34,774 nucleotides of DNA, taken from positions 1-34,774 of IMG/VR virus record IMGVR_UViG_3300042389_001489. One strand, 5' to 3'. Below the pieces are notes generated by a model. That model saw nothing but the letters and a program-made list of their open reading frames with translations, made no database searches and was not told the DNA's origin. How positions within the stretch are numbered: position 1 is the stretch's first letter; the number at the start of each line of letters is the position of its first letter. Positions 1 to 6,016 of this stretch are shown in pieces. Origin of the DNA: a virus. A program made the position numbers and the translations under genes.

Positions 1-153
1 GAATGGCTGGCATGCGAAGACACTGGACGGGATTGGGATGGGGTTGGCAATCCCTATGCAGGAAATTGTCATAAAAATGAGAAAATTGTCGGACAGGACC
101 CCCAAAGCAACTCTAAGGTCTCTGAGATTGTCAAAAATTCTCAAAATTCTTAA
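1..153 (+). CDS. C-terminal end of an unidentified protein (partial)
   Basis: Frame 1 is open from the first base to a TAA at 151-153 and gives 50 residues beginning EWLACEDTGRDWDGVGNPYA. The composition, rich in Trp, Gly and Asp and then turning polar, looks like real coding sequence rather than random AT-rich DNA. No family is recognised. The start lies outside the window. The stop is followed by an AT-rich inverted repeat (about 147-166) that overlaps the last codons. The reading depends only on the open frame and composition. Confidence 0.45.
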   Translation, partial: EWLACEDTGRDWDGVGNPYAGNCHKNEKIVGQDPQSNSKVSEIVKNSQNS

Positions 154-359
154 AAAATTTTAAGAAATTGCTTGACATATAGGACAGGATATAGGCCAAG
201 GGGGGTCTGGGAGGTCGTTAGGGGCCTTTGAGGGCTTAAAATGTCTTAGAGAGCGTTTAAAGACGATCTGAGGGGTGTCTGGTGCATGGTCACTAACTCT
301 AATATTCTCAAATATTCTTTAAAATCTTCTACCCCTCTCACTCCTACAATCTTTTAAAT
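154..359. other. Non-coding stretch with short repeats
   Basis: I see no convincing gene here. It contains an AT-rich palindrome near 147-166, a TTGACA at 172-177 without a well-spaced -10 box, and the octamer GGACAGGA at 182-189, which also occurs at 91-98 inside the preceding open frame. The part between about 190 and 290 is unusually G-rich on the plus strand. It separates the plus-strand partial gene from the minus-strand gene ending at 360, so it probably holds a transcription end. Confidence 0.4.
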
Positions 360-554
360 TTACCCCTCTATTTCCTTCTCCATATCCCTCTCTGATTCTG
401 CCTCTGCCTTACTGATAATCTTTTCAGTAGGCTTCTCTATTCTTGTCTCTGTCTGTCTATCCCTTCTTTGCTTCTTTTCTAGGAAGTCAGGGCTTAGAGT
501 GGTTTCGCCTTCTGCTTGCTTTTGTTCTCTCATAAATTGTTTAAAATTTTTCAT
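360..554 (-). CDS. Small highly charged protein, possible internal head protein
   Basis: 64 residues, almost entirely Glu, Lys, Arg and Gln after a short N-terminal segment MKNFKQFMREQ. No enzyme motif is present. The N-terminus resembles those of several late genes in this window (see 861-1016, 18902-19456 and 20624-22981), where a short hydrophobic or amphipathic start precedes a charged body, as in T4 internal proteins. It lies 7 bases downstream of the gene ending at 562 and has no late-promoter box of its own, so it is probably cotranscribed with that gene. The function is inferred only from this resemblance. Confidence 0.6.
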   Translation of the reverse strand: MKNFKQFMREQKQAEGETTLSPDFLEKKQRRDRQTETRIEKPTEKIISKAEAESERDMEKEIEG

Positions 555-561
555 AATCTTT

Positions 562-864
562 TCAGTCCTTAAATTTTATTATTAATTTGCAGTTCCAAAC
601 TTTAATATTCTCTGCAGTTGGGAATAGAGTCCATGCAAGATCTAATAGTTCTTGTTCTGGAATCTTCTTTCTTGGTTGTTTGGTGTGGGTTCCTACTGGT
701 AGATTTCCTCTCATGCCTTCGTTTAGATTGAAATCAGGGGCATTCGAAAAATTTGGAACGCTCATTAATAAATCATCTACCGGGATTATGTAAGTTTGAC
801 CTAGGCTTGGTCTGGGGGAGAAAAGAAGTATTGCTGCAAAGATGTAAGGAATAAATTTTGTCAT
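562..864 (-). CDS. Small secreted or envelope protein with signal peptide
   Basis: 100 residues. Residues 1-22 form a good Sec signal peptide: a Lys near the start, a hydrophobic core (IPYIFAAILLF) and a likely cleavage site after SLG before QTY. The mature part is about 78 residues, with a proline-rich middle and a C-terminal stretch ending in alternating hydrophobic residues. No family is recognised. The ATG overlaps the TGA of the upstream gene (861-1016) by four bases, so the two are translationally coupled. An exported phage product suggests action at the host envelope, but no lysis motif is seen. Confidence 0.6.
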   Translation of the reverse strand: MTKFIPYIFAAILLFSPRPSLGQTYIIPVDDLLMSVPNFSNAPDFNLNEGMRGNLPVGTHTKQPRKKIPEQELLDLAWTLFPTAENIKVWNCKLIIKFKD

Positions 865-1016
865 TTTCTTACTTCGTTGGCGTTTTCTTCTTGGGCCACG
901 GATTCGTCAGTTTCTTCCTCCGCTGGCTCGGTGTCCTCGGGCTTCTTGAATCCCATTGGCTTGTCTAGGTAAACATCATAATTTTCTAAAAATTGTTTGA
1001 AACTTTTTCTATTCAT
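861..1016 (-). CDS. Small acidic protein with FKQFLE-type N-terminus
   Basis: 51 residues beginning MNRKSFKQFLENYDVYL and continuing as an acidic tail. The frame is open further upstream to 1091, but I chose the ATG at 1016 for two reasons. A CATAAATA box (1022-1029) ends exactly 5 bases before it, as for several other genes here, and the N-terminus then matches the FKQF pattern of the gene at 360-554. No known domain. It heads a three-gene minus-strand group with 562-864 and 360-554. Confidence 0.6.
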   Translation of the reverse strand: MNRKSFKQFLENYDVYLDKPMGFKKPEDTEPAEEETDESVAQEENANEVRK

Positions 1017-1021
1017 ATGAG

Positions 1022-1029
1022 TATTTATG
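1022..1029 (-). promoter_or_regulatory. T4-late-type promoter box CATAAATA
   Basis: CATAAATA on the minus strand, five bases before the ATG at 1016. It matches the T4 late-promoter consensus TATAAATA except for the first base. There is no Shine-Dalgarno sequence between box and ATG. Confidence 0.55.
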
Positions 1030-1080
1030 GCTTGACTTTGTGAGTGGGTAGAGTATACTTTGCCTGCGTAATGAACCACC

Positions 1081-1148
1081 ATCCCCCACAAGTTTACTGG
1101 TTTGCTTTCTTTACTTTTCTTCCTGTGATAGCCATGCTTGTGGGGGAT
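1081..1148. repeat. 12-bp perfect inverted repeat, 44-base loop
   Basis: ATCCCCCACAAG at 1081-1092 is perfectly complementary to CTTGTGGGGGAT at 1137-1148. It lies between the divergent genes starting at 1016 (-) and 1183 (+). A 12-bp GC-containing stem in AT-rich DNA is unlikely to be chance. It could be an operator, an mRNA leader structure or a transcription barrier; there is no T-run for an intrinsic terminator. Confidence 0.65.
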
Positions 1149-1182
1149 CTAATCATCCATTTCATTGACAAAAGGAATCGCT

Positions 1183-1383
1183 ATGACTAAAAAAATTGCA
1201 AAGAAGAAGGTCGCCGTCAAGTCCAACCCGCAGCCCATGATCCTCAAGGTATTCCCTTACAAGGGCGTATTGGGTGCAATGGTTGATGTTGCCATGGTTG
1301 CCATTCTGATGTCTGGTGCCCTGATGATGGCTGTATCGGCCATTCTGATGGCAGGCAAGATCACGATCACGGCAGGCAAGTGA
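1183..1383 (+). CDS. Small membrane protein, unknown
   Basis: 66 residues: a Lys-rich N-terminus (MTKKIAKKKVAV) followed by a long hydrophobic region (roughly residues 28-60, rich in Ala, Met, Val and Ile), probably one or two membrane segments. The ATG at 1183 is chosen over an in-frame TTG at 1165 because AAAGGA lies 6 bases upstream. No holin or other family can be named, although size and charge distribution would fit a small phage membrane protein. TGATG overlap with the next gene. Confidence 0.6.
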   Translation: MTKKIAKKKVAVKSNPQPMILKVFPYKGVLGAMVDVAMVAILMSGALMMAVSAILMAGKITITAGK

Positions 1384-1811
1384 TGGAGAAGCATACCCTC
1401 GTTCTTGAGGATCTTGAGAAACAGTATCCTCTGTGCTTCAAGCACAAGGGGTGCTGTATGTATGGGATTGAGATCCAGCCCGGTTGGAACAAAATTATTC
1501 ATGTTCTTCTTGGGAGACTTGAAGATCACCTTGCCGCCAATCCTGCGAAGTTTATTGACTGTGAGTTTCCATTCCGCATAGATCAGATCAAGGAGAAGTA
1601 TGGAACTCTGCGGTTCTATGTGAATGGTGAAGTCGATGAAACAATGTGGGATTGTATCAACTACGCAGAGGAGCAGAGTGCCAATGTCTGTGAAGTTTGT
1701 GCAAAGCGCGGAGTCGTCCATGTCTCAAAGGGTGGCTTCTGGCTTAAGACTCTCTGCTCTGAGTGTGCGAAGGATGAATACATCCCCTACAACAGAAATA
1801 TGATGCCATGA
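1383..1811 (+). CDS. Conserved phage/bacterial protein with zinc-ribbon-like Cys pairs
   Basis: 142 residues. The middle contains IKEKYGTLRFYVNGEVDETMWDCI and the C-terminal part has CEVC and, about 25 residues later, CSEC, which could bind one zinc ion. The arrangement IKEKxGxLRFY, then AEExSAxxCEVC, is familiar from small uncharacterised proteins of phages and bacteria; the function is unknown. The ATG overlaps the TGA of the preceding gene (TGATG), and the stop overlaps the next start (ATGA), so this is a tight operon from 1183 to 2415. Confidence 0.75.
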   Translation: MEKHTLVLEDLEKQYPLCFKHKGCCMYGIEIQPGWNKIIHVLLGRLEDHLAANPAKFIDCEFPFRIDQIKEKYGTLRFYVNGEVDETMWDCINYAEEQSANVCEVCAKRGVVHVSKGGFWLKTLCSECAKDEYIPYNRNMMP

Positions 1812-2131
1812 AGAAGATAAAGCCTGAAGACGTTGCAAGCGAACTGCGTCTACTTTCCAAGAACTGGTGTCTCAGTCCCGAAGTTATCAATATAATTTCT
1901 CACGGCTATGAAAGGATCTGTGAGTTGGAGCGTGAGCGCGACGAGGCAAGGAGAGAGGTGTGTAGGGATGAAGCGTATCGTCCTTCACCATCACCACCAT
2001 GTACGGCAAATCAAGTTGCGAATCGGCGTGGTTGGGATTGCTTCAAGGAGGAATTCTTTGTTGGCGACGATGACCATGCAAAGATGGAAGCCGATTCAAA
2101 TAATGAGTTGTTTCGTAAAGGACAAATTTAA
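1808..2131 (+). CDS. Small phage protein with coiled-coil segment, unknown
   Basis: 107 residues. An N-terminal helical part leads into a short coiled-coil-like stretch rich in Glu and Arg (about residues 38-52, CELERERDEARREVC). A C-terminal segment contains RRGWDCFKEE, a sequence style frequent in small early proteins of phages. No enzyme motif. The start overlaps the upstream stop as ATGA and its TAA overlaps the next ATG as TAATG. Confidence 0.65.
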   Translation: MKKIKPEDVASELRLLSKNWCLSPEVINIISHGYERICELERERDEARREVCRDEAYRPSPSPPCTANQVANRRGWDCFKEEFFVGDDDHAKMEADSNNELFRKGQI

Positions 2132-2415
2132 TGTGCAACGATGAAGAATTTTACACTGCTCCCGAACCAAAATACAAGAGACAAATGAAATGTCTTGATG
2201 AGGTTGAGTATTACAATCTCAAGGGAGAAATTCATAAAGTTAGAAACACACCTTATGTTTGGTGGGTTCGTGAAAAGATGTTCAGCAACTACATTGAAAT
2301 AAATTTTGCTGTGACTGTTGAAGCATGTGAAGATTTGACTGCTGTGGATGGATGGCAAGTAATCGCAGATAAAATTATCGAAGATATTAAACTCGCTTAC
2401 AAGAATAGAAAATAA
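2131..2415 (+). CDS. Hypothetical protein
   Basis: 94 residues, no recognised domain. It begins with an acidic and aromatic segment (MCNDEEFYTAPEPKYKRQ), has a Trp pair in the middle (YVWWVREKM) and a predicted helical C-terminus ending in Lys and Arg. TAATG coupling to the gene before it and a one-base gap to the gene after it place it in the 1183-3037 operon. Confidence 0.65.
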   Translation: MCNDEEFYTAPEPKYKRQMKCLDEVEYYNLKGEIHKVRNTPYVWWVREKMFSNYIEINFAVTVEACEDLTAVDGWQVIADKIIEDIKLAYKNRK

Positions 2416-2416
2416 A

Positions 2417-2869
2417 ATGGCTATCGTACCTACATCTACAATCTATAATTCAAACGGTCAGACTTTCTCTCGCTCCGAGTATCAGGGAGCAATTTATCAG
2501 GAAGTCACTTTCACCGATAGACTTGTGTTCGATACTCAGTTCACGATCACTGAGCCCATCAAGGAATCTATTTCAAATAATACGGTTTCAAATTATCCTG
2601 AAACTGCAAATAAATACTTCATGGGATCTTTTGACGGATTTTGGGTCCATAAGATCTTCAACGGTGGAAGGCTCGTAATGACTGTTCAGACGGTGGATCA
2701 GGATATGTTCATTCCTGTTGCCCATGATCGCATTGAGAGCGTCTGTATGCAGGTTTCTACCGAATTGAATGGAAGCGATTGTGAGCCTCCTGATGTTCCT
2801 GCACCAGGAGTTCTTGCAATTCTTGGAATTGCTGCTATACTTACTAAGAACACTTTTAGAAAAGAGTAA
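2417..2869 (+). CDS. Protein with PEP-CTERM-like C-terminal sorting signal
   Basis: 150 residues. The last 24 residues (127-150) read VPAPG, then a hydrophobic helix (VLAILGIAAIL), then a basic end (TKNTFRKE). This is the layout of the PEP-CTERM signal, which in Planctomycetes and relatives often has PAP in place of PEP and is recognised by an exosortase. The body looks beta-rich with no recognised fold. The N-terminus lacks an obvious Sec signal peptide, which true PEP-CTERM substrates need, so it may instead be a simple tail anchor. Two Cys (residues near 110 and 121) flank the C-terminal region. A small membrane protein follows 3 bases later. Confidence 0.7.
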   Translation: MAIVPTSTIYNSNGQTFSRSEYQGAIYQEVTFTDRLVFDTQFTITEPIKESISNNTVSNYPETANKYFMGSFDGFWVHKIFNGGRLVMTVQTVDQDMFIPVAHDRIESVCMQVSTELNGSDCEPPDVPAPGVLAILGIAAILTKNTFRKE

Positions 2870-2872
2870 AAT

Positions 2873-3037
2873 ATGAAACAGATTCTAAGCAAACTTATGG
2901 TTCCCATGCTCATTCTCCTTGTCATCAACTTCGTTGGTTTTGTATTCCACAAGAACTATGAGGGTGCTGTGGTTGGAAGCGTAGTTGGAATGATTGTTGC
3001 TTTCCTTGCTCTTGAAATCAAGGCTAAGTACGAGTGA
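2873..3037 (+). CDS. Small two-segment membrane protein
   Basis: 54 residues with two hydrophobic stretches (about 8-24 and 31-46) separated by a short polar loop (HKNYEG), ending in KAKYE. This is a small integral membrane protein of unknown role. The start follows the preceding stop by three bases and the stop is three bases before tRNA-Glu, so the tRNA is probably on the same transcript. The phage context allows a holin-like role, but there is no direct evidence. Confidence 0.6.
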   Translation: MKQILSKLMVPMLILLVINFVGFVFHKNYEGAVVGSVVGMIVAFLALEIKAKYE

Positions 3038-3040
3038 ACT

Positions 3041-3114
3041 GGTCCCTTCGTCTAGTCGGTCTAGGACACGGCCCTTTCAAGGCCATAACAGGGGTTCGAA
3101 TCCCCTAGGGATCA
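3041..3114 (+). tRNA. tRNA-Glu (UUC)
   Basis: 74 nt. Acceptor GGTCCCT pairs with AGGGATC (one G-T pair), D stem GTCT/GGAC, anticodon loop CTTTCAA with anticodon TTC, T arm with loop TTCGAAT. No CCA is encoded. It reads GAA/GAG codons, which suits an AT-rich phage. Confidence 0.95.
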
Positions 3115-3126
3115 TTTAAAATATGC

Positions 3127-3142
3127 TCTACATATTTGTAGA
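3127..3142 (+). promoter_or_regulatory. Small hairpin touching the start codon of the metallophosphatase gene
   Basis: TCTACA, loop TATT, TGTAGA forms a perfect 6-bp stem whose last base is the A of the ATG at 3142. It would sequester the start codon and could regulate translation, or be a binding site. It is short and AT-rich, so chance is possible. Confidence 0.35.
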
Positions 3143-3900
3143 TGCATTATAAGACAGTTTTTATTTCTGATCTACATCTTGCTTCTAAAAAAGCAAAAGC
3201 AAAAACAATTCTTTCTTTTTTAAAAGAAAATGAATTTCACGAAATATTTTTGGTAGGCGACATCATAGACATATGGAGATTTCGTCAAGCCTTCTCAATG
3301 AATTTTGAAAAACAAAATTTACATGTGGAAATAATTGAATGTTTTTTAAAATTATCCCGCAAAGGAACAAAAATTCATTACATATATGGAAATCATGATG
3401 AATTTTTATCCAAATTCATTGACCATGAACTTTTTGGCAATATATTCCTACATGAAAGAATTGATTACGTTTCTTCAAATGGAAAAAAGTATTTGGTGAT
3501 GCATGGTCACCAATTTGATTTGTTGACAAAATATCCAATAAGTTCATATCTATACAAATTAGGTGATTGGGCTTATGAATGGTTGCTTTCAATAAATGAA
3601 GTATTTAACTGGTTTAGAAAAATTTTGGGAATGAAATATTGGTCAATCTCAAAATACATAAAGATAAAAGTAAAGAAGGCAGCTCAGTTCATAGAGAGTT
3701 TTGAAGAAGTTATTTGCAAGTATGCAAAAGACAGAGGATATGATGGTGTTATCTGTGGTCATATACATGATCCAAAAATAACAACTAAAAATGAAACTCT
3801 TTACATAAATTGTGGTTGCTGGACAGAGAAAGAAAATTGTTCTTTCGTTTATGAAGATGAAAATGGAGAATTAAAACTTGGAAGAAAAGAAAAGATTTGA
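3142..3900 (+). CDS. LpxH-like metallophosphatase (calcineurin fold)
   Basis: 252 residues, close to the 240-260 typical of LpxH/YbbF-type enzymes. All calcineurin-family metal-binding motifs are present: D10-x-H12 (SDLHL), G-D40-xx-D (VGDIIDIW), GNHD (83-86), the HGH motif (121-123) and GHIH near residue 208. LpxH removes UMP from UDP-2,3-diacylglucosamine in lipid A synthesis, and other members are general phosphoesterases; the substrate here cannot be told. The gene is noticeably more AT- and Lys-rich than its neighbours, has its own hairpin at the start, and may be a recent acquisition. Such a gene would suit a Gram-negative host, where it could alter the envelope. Confidence 0.85.
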   Translation: MHYKTVFISDLHLASKKAKAKTILSFLKENEFHEIFLVGDIIDIWRFRQAFSMNFEKQNLHVEIIECFLKLSRKGTKIHYIYGNHDEFLSKFIDHELFGNIFLHERIDYVSSNGKKYLVMHGHQFDLLTKYPISSYLYKLGDWAYEWLLSINEVFNWFRKILGMKYWSISKYIKIKVKKAAQFIESFEEVICKYAKDRGYDGVICGHIHDPKITTKNETLYINCGCWTEKENCSFVYEDENGELKLGRKEKI

Positions 3901-4030
3901 TAACTGGTATGATCCCATCATACTGTTTTTTTATTTGAGCATATTTGCTTCTATAGTAATTTACTCAGTGATCGTTGGAACCATATATGGTTTCTTCGTA
4001 AAGGAAGAAAAAACTGGTTGTAAAAATTGA
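3878..4030 (+). CDS. Small membrane protein with TTG start
   Basis: 50 residues starting at a TTG (GGAG 9 bases upstream), overlapping the last 23 bases of the metallophosphatase gene in another frame. It has a charged N-terminus (EEKKRFDNWYDP), one strong hydrophobic segment (about residues 14-41) and a charged tail ending KTGCKN. A sigma70-type promoter begins inside its stop codon. The open frame and membrane-protein pattern are clear, but whether it is translated is uncertain. Confidence 0.45.
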   Translation: MEEKKRFDNWYDPIILFFYLSIFASIVIYSVIVGTIYGFFVKEEKTGCKN

Positions 4031-4054
4031 CATTGGAGTGGTAGGGTGTATAAT
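4027..4054 (+). promoter_or_regulatory. Consensus sigma70 promoter (TTGACA, 16 bp, TATAAT)
   Basis: TTGACA at 4027-4032 and TATAAT at 4049-4054, both perfect. The usual start of transcription, about 7 bases after the -10 box, falls on the ATG at 4061, so the mRNA would be leaderless. Confidence 0.75.
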
Positions 4055-4060
4055 ATGCGT

Positions 4061-4357
4061 ATGGAAGACAAAATTTTTTATGGAATGTCCATTGAGCGCT
4101 ACAAGTGTCTCATGGAAGGAATAGGCCCATGCATTCGTCTTTCTGAAGATGAGATGAAAGAAGGCTGGCATTTCTGTGATGAATGGGATGATCTTCTCAT
4201 TCATCCCGATTCCGATGAATTTCAATTTTGTAAATGTTCTCACATGAAAAAGTTTAAAACTCCTGAAAGAGAGCAAGCATATCAAAAGAGATGGAATAAA
4301 TCAAATGATGCTCTTGACAGGCTTTCTGATCTAGATGAAGAATTGGGGTTACACTAA
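4061..4357 (+). CDS. Small phage protein, unknown
   Basis: 98 residues (MEDKIFYGMSIERYKC...). The middle has EGWHFCDEWDDLLIHPDSDE followed by a CKC pair; this WHFCxEWD style occurs in uncharacterised phage proteins. Alternative in-frame starts exist at 4055 (ATG) and 4046 (GTG), but both lie in or directly against the -10 box of the sigma70 promoter just upstream, so 4061 is the start compatible with that promoter. The stop overlaps the next start (TAATG). Probably early, given the sigma70-type promoter. Confidence 0.65.
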   Translation: MEDKIFYGMSIERYKCLMEGIGPCIRLSEDEMKEGWHFCDEWDDLLIHPDSDEFQFCKCSHMKKFKTPEREQAYQKRWNKSNDALDRLSDLDEELGLH

Positions 4358-4602
4358 TGACTTTACCTCATGAAGAATATTATAGTTTAGTTGCAGCAAA
4401 AAACTTTTTATATGATCTTTTGAATTGTGCACATACTCCGAAAGTTCCATCTGATATTCGTGACAGAGCTGCGAGAGTTTTGAAGCATTTTCCTATGCAA
4501 CATAGATTGAATGAAATTTACAAAGATCATATCGCACCTAATCGTTCTATTCTGAATGAATACGAGAATGGTGGTGGTTGGGGAAAGGACAAGGATGAAT
4601 AA
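4357..4602 (+). CDS. BPSL0761-like small protein
   Basis: 81 residues. The pattern LPHEEYYSLVAAKNFLYDLL, then PSDIRDRAARVLKHFP, resembles the small helical family often annotated as BPSL0761 in phages and bacteria, whose function is unknown. That assignment is from memory of the pattern. It overlaps the preceding stop by one base, and the next gene begins inside its last codons (ATGAATAA, 4595-4602). Confidence 0.6.
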   Translation: MTLPHEEYYSLVAAKNFLYDLLNCAHTPKVPSDIRDRAARVLKHFPMQHRLNEIYKDHIAPNRSILNEYENGGGWGKDKDE

Positions 4603-4744
4603 CGACGATAAGTATTTTACTTACAAAGATGCATTGTTTGCAACAGCAGTATTGTGCATCACATTCATAATACAACTTGTGCAATTTGAAAGATTGGAAA
4701 ATAAAGTCAAGGAACTTGAAAAGAAAGTATTAATCAATGAGTAA
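4595..4744 (+). CDS. Small single-pass membrane protein with coiled-coil tail
   Basis: 49 residues: polar N-terminus (MNNDDKYFTYKDA), one hydrophobic segment (about 14-30), then a heptad-like tail (FERLENKVKELEKKV). This topology is like that of small phage membrane proteins such as spanin or superinfection-exclusion components, but no specific family is recognised. I chose the ATG at 4595, which overlaps the previous stop; the longer frame from 4556 reads through the preceding gene. The end overlaps the next start (4737). Confidence 0.55.
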   Translation: MNNDDKYFTYKDALFATAVLCITFIIQLVQFERLENKVKELEKKVLINE

Positions 4745-5132
4745 GCCATTCGGATATTCCTATTATTTGGATATGTACAATTGTCGTGTTGGTGCAGCAG
4801 ATGATCTAGAATTACATTATCGCTTCCTTGAGCGAGTTGTTGATAAGATCGGTATGACTCGCATGAGTCAGCCTATTGTCATTCACGGCCCTACAAAAGA
4901 TGGAAAAGAACTTTATCCTGATAAATTGGGTGTCAGTGCTTGGGTTCCTCTGATTGAAAGTGGTATTCAAATCCATTCAATCGAACCAAGCCGTTTCATT
5001 ACTCTTGATGTATACTCCTGCAATAAATTTGACAAGATGATTGTTCTTGATTATGCAAGAGAATGCTTTGGTTTTAATCGCCACGAAGAGCATTTCTTTG
5101 TTCGTGGTATGGGGTATGGAAATATTGGATGA
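4737..5132 (+). CDS. SpeD-like S-adenosylmethionine decarboxylase family protein
   Basis: 131 residues, matching prokaryotic class-1b AdoMet decarboxylase proenzymes (about 120-140). Key residues keep family spacing: the self-cleaving Ser (S75 in IESGIQIH), the processing His five residues later (H80) and the catalytic Cys twenty after the Ser (C95), like Ser63/His68/Cys83 of Thermotoga SpeD. The usual ESHxxxH motif reads ESGIQIH, with Gly after the Ser. AdoMet decarboxylase makes the aminopropyl donor for spermidine. Some SpeD homologues, including phage ones, are reported to have become arginine or ornithine decarboxylases, so the substrate is open. Overlaps genes on both sides. Confidence 0.75.
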   Translation: MSKPFGYSYYLDMYNCRVGAADDLELHYRFLERVVDKIGMTRMSQPIVIHGPTKDGKELYPDKLGVSAWVPLIESGIQIHSIEPSRFITLDVYSCNKFDKMIVLDYARECFGFNRHEEHFFVRGMGYGNIG

Positions 5133-5689
5133 ATATGGAAACCCGCAACCTTATTGATCACTATAAATATTGGACAGATGACGCGATCAGAGCTGATCTT
5201 GAGACTAAGCGCCATAACTTTTCTGTTATCTGCTGCAACATTGGTAACGATTTTAATATTGCAACCATTATACGGAATGCTAATGCGTTTCTGGCGAAAG
5301 AAGTAGTAATCTATGGGAATAAGAAATACGATAGGCGAGGGACTGTCGGTACTCATCACTACACAAACTTCCGTCATGTCAAAAGCATTGACAATCTCGG
5401 CTCCTACATTGAAGAAATTGTTTCCCAGTATGAAGGCAAGGTTAAACTATTGGGAATTGATAATGTTTGTGAAGCAAAAGACATAAATGCATTTGACTTT
5501 GACCCAAATGTGCATTATATTATGATCTTTGGGCAGGAGCAAATTGGTGTTCCAAAAGACGTTCTAGATATGTGTGATGATCTTCTTTACATTCCTCAGT
5601 ATGGTTCTGTAAGAAGCATCAATGTTGGTACTTCCTCTGGCATCATAATGAACAATTATTGTGCCAAGGTTCACTCCTCTGTGGTGTAA
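5129..5689 (+). CDS. SpoU/TrmH-family RNA 2'-O-methyltransferase
   Basis: 186 residues with the three SPOUT motifs in order: motif 1 NFNIATIIRNANAF (about 42-55), motif 2 MIFGQEQIGVPKDVLD (about 133-148), motif 3 IPQYGSVRSINVGTSSGII (about 156-174). The family transfers a methyl group from AdoMet to a ribose 2'-OH in tRNA or rRNA. The enzyme is about the size of TrmL-type proteins without an extra RNA-binding domain. It starts by ATGA overlap with the SpeD-like gene. Its last five codons lie inside the tRNA-Gln gene, and its TAA is part of that tRNA's D loop, so the gene and a possible substrate are physically linked. Confidence 0.88.
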   Translation: MNMETRNLIDHYKYWTDDAIRADLETKRHNFSVICCNIGNDFNIATIIRNANAFLAKEVVIYGNKKYDRRGTVGTHHYTNFRHVKSIDNLGSYIEEIVSQYEGKVKLLGIDNVCEAKDINAFDFDPNVHYIMIFGQEQIGVPKDVLDMCDDLLYIPQYGSVRSINVGTSSGIIMNNYCAKVHSSVV

Positions 5690-5745
5690 CGGTAGCACAG
5701 GTCTCTTTGGAAGATCTTGTTTTGGTTCAAATCCAGACAGAGGAA
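5675..5745 (+). tRNA. tRNA-Gln (UUG)
   Basis: 71 nt. Acceptor TCCTCTG/CAGAGGA, anticodon stem GGTCT/AGATC, loop CTTTGGA with anticodon TTG, T loop TTCAAAT. No CCA encoded. The first 15 bases overlap the 3' end of the methyltransferase gene, and the 3' acceptor strand contains the AGAGGA that serves as ribosome-binding site for the next gene. Gln tRNAs with UUG are near-cognate for UAG, which is relevant to the in-frame TAG in the helicase gene. Confidence 0.95.
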
Positions 5746-5748
5746 TTT

Positions 5749-6015
5749 ATGAAAGACAAACAAATGAAACCAGTAGGCAAATGGATACTCGCAAAATCTT
5801 TGATTGGTGGTCAAAAGACCACTACAGCAGGGATCATATACAACGAGAAGTCATCCTCAAAAATTATTCCTGCAAAGGTAGAGTCAATCGGTAATAAACT
5901 CACCGAAGACATTCAGGTTGGCGATGTAATCTGGTGGGATGTCAGCAAGATCAAGGATGGTTACGCTGGTAACCATGTAGTTCATCAAGATTGGGTTTCA
6001 TTCGTGGAGAGATAA
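5749..6015 (+). CDS. GroES/Cpn10-like co-chaperonin
   Basis: 88 residues, a little shorter than GroES (about 95). The N-terminal MKPVGKWILAKSL strand is followed by a mobile-loop segment (KTTTAGIIYNEKS) in which GII would be the hydrophobic tripeptide that docks on GroEL, then KVESIGNKLTEDIQVGDVIWWD, matching the GroES KVLAVGxG...VKVGDxVxF strand pair. Phage co-chaperonins (T4 gp31 and others) replace host GroES, usually to fold the major capsid protein. The start at 5749 has AGAGGA five bases upstream, inside the acceptor stem of tRNA-Gln, whose 3' end is only three bases away. Confidence 0.82.
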   Translation: MKDKQMKPVGKWILAKSLIGGQKTTTAGIIYNEKSSSKIIPAKVESIGNKLTEDIQVGDVIWWDVSKIKDGYAGNHVVHQDWVSFVER

Positions 6016-6016
6016 T

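Noticed and set aside
5163-5170. TATAAATA on the plus strand as a late promoter
   Set aside because: It lies inside the methyltransferase coding region with no following start codon nearby and is probably a chance match.
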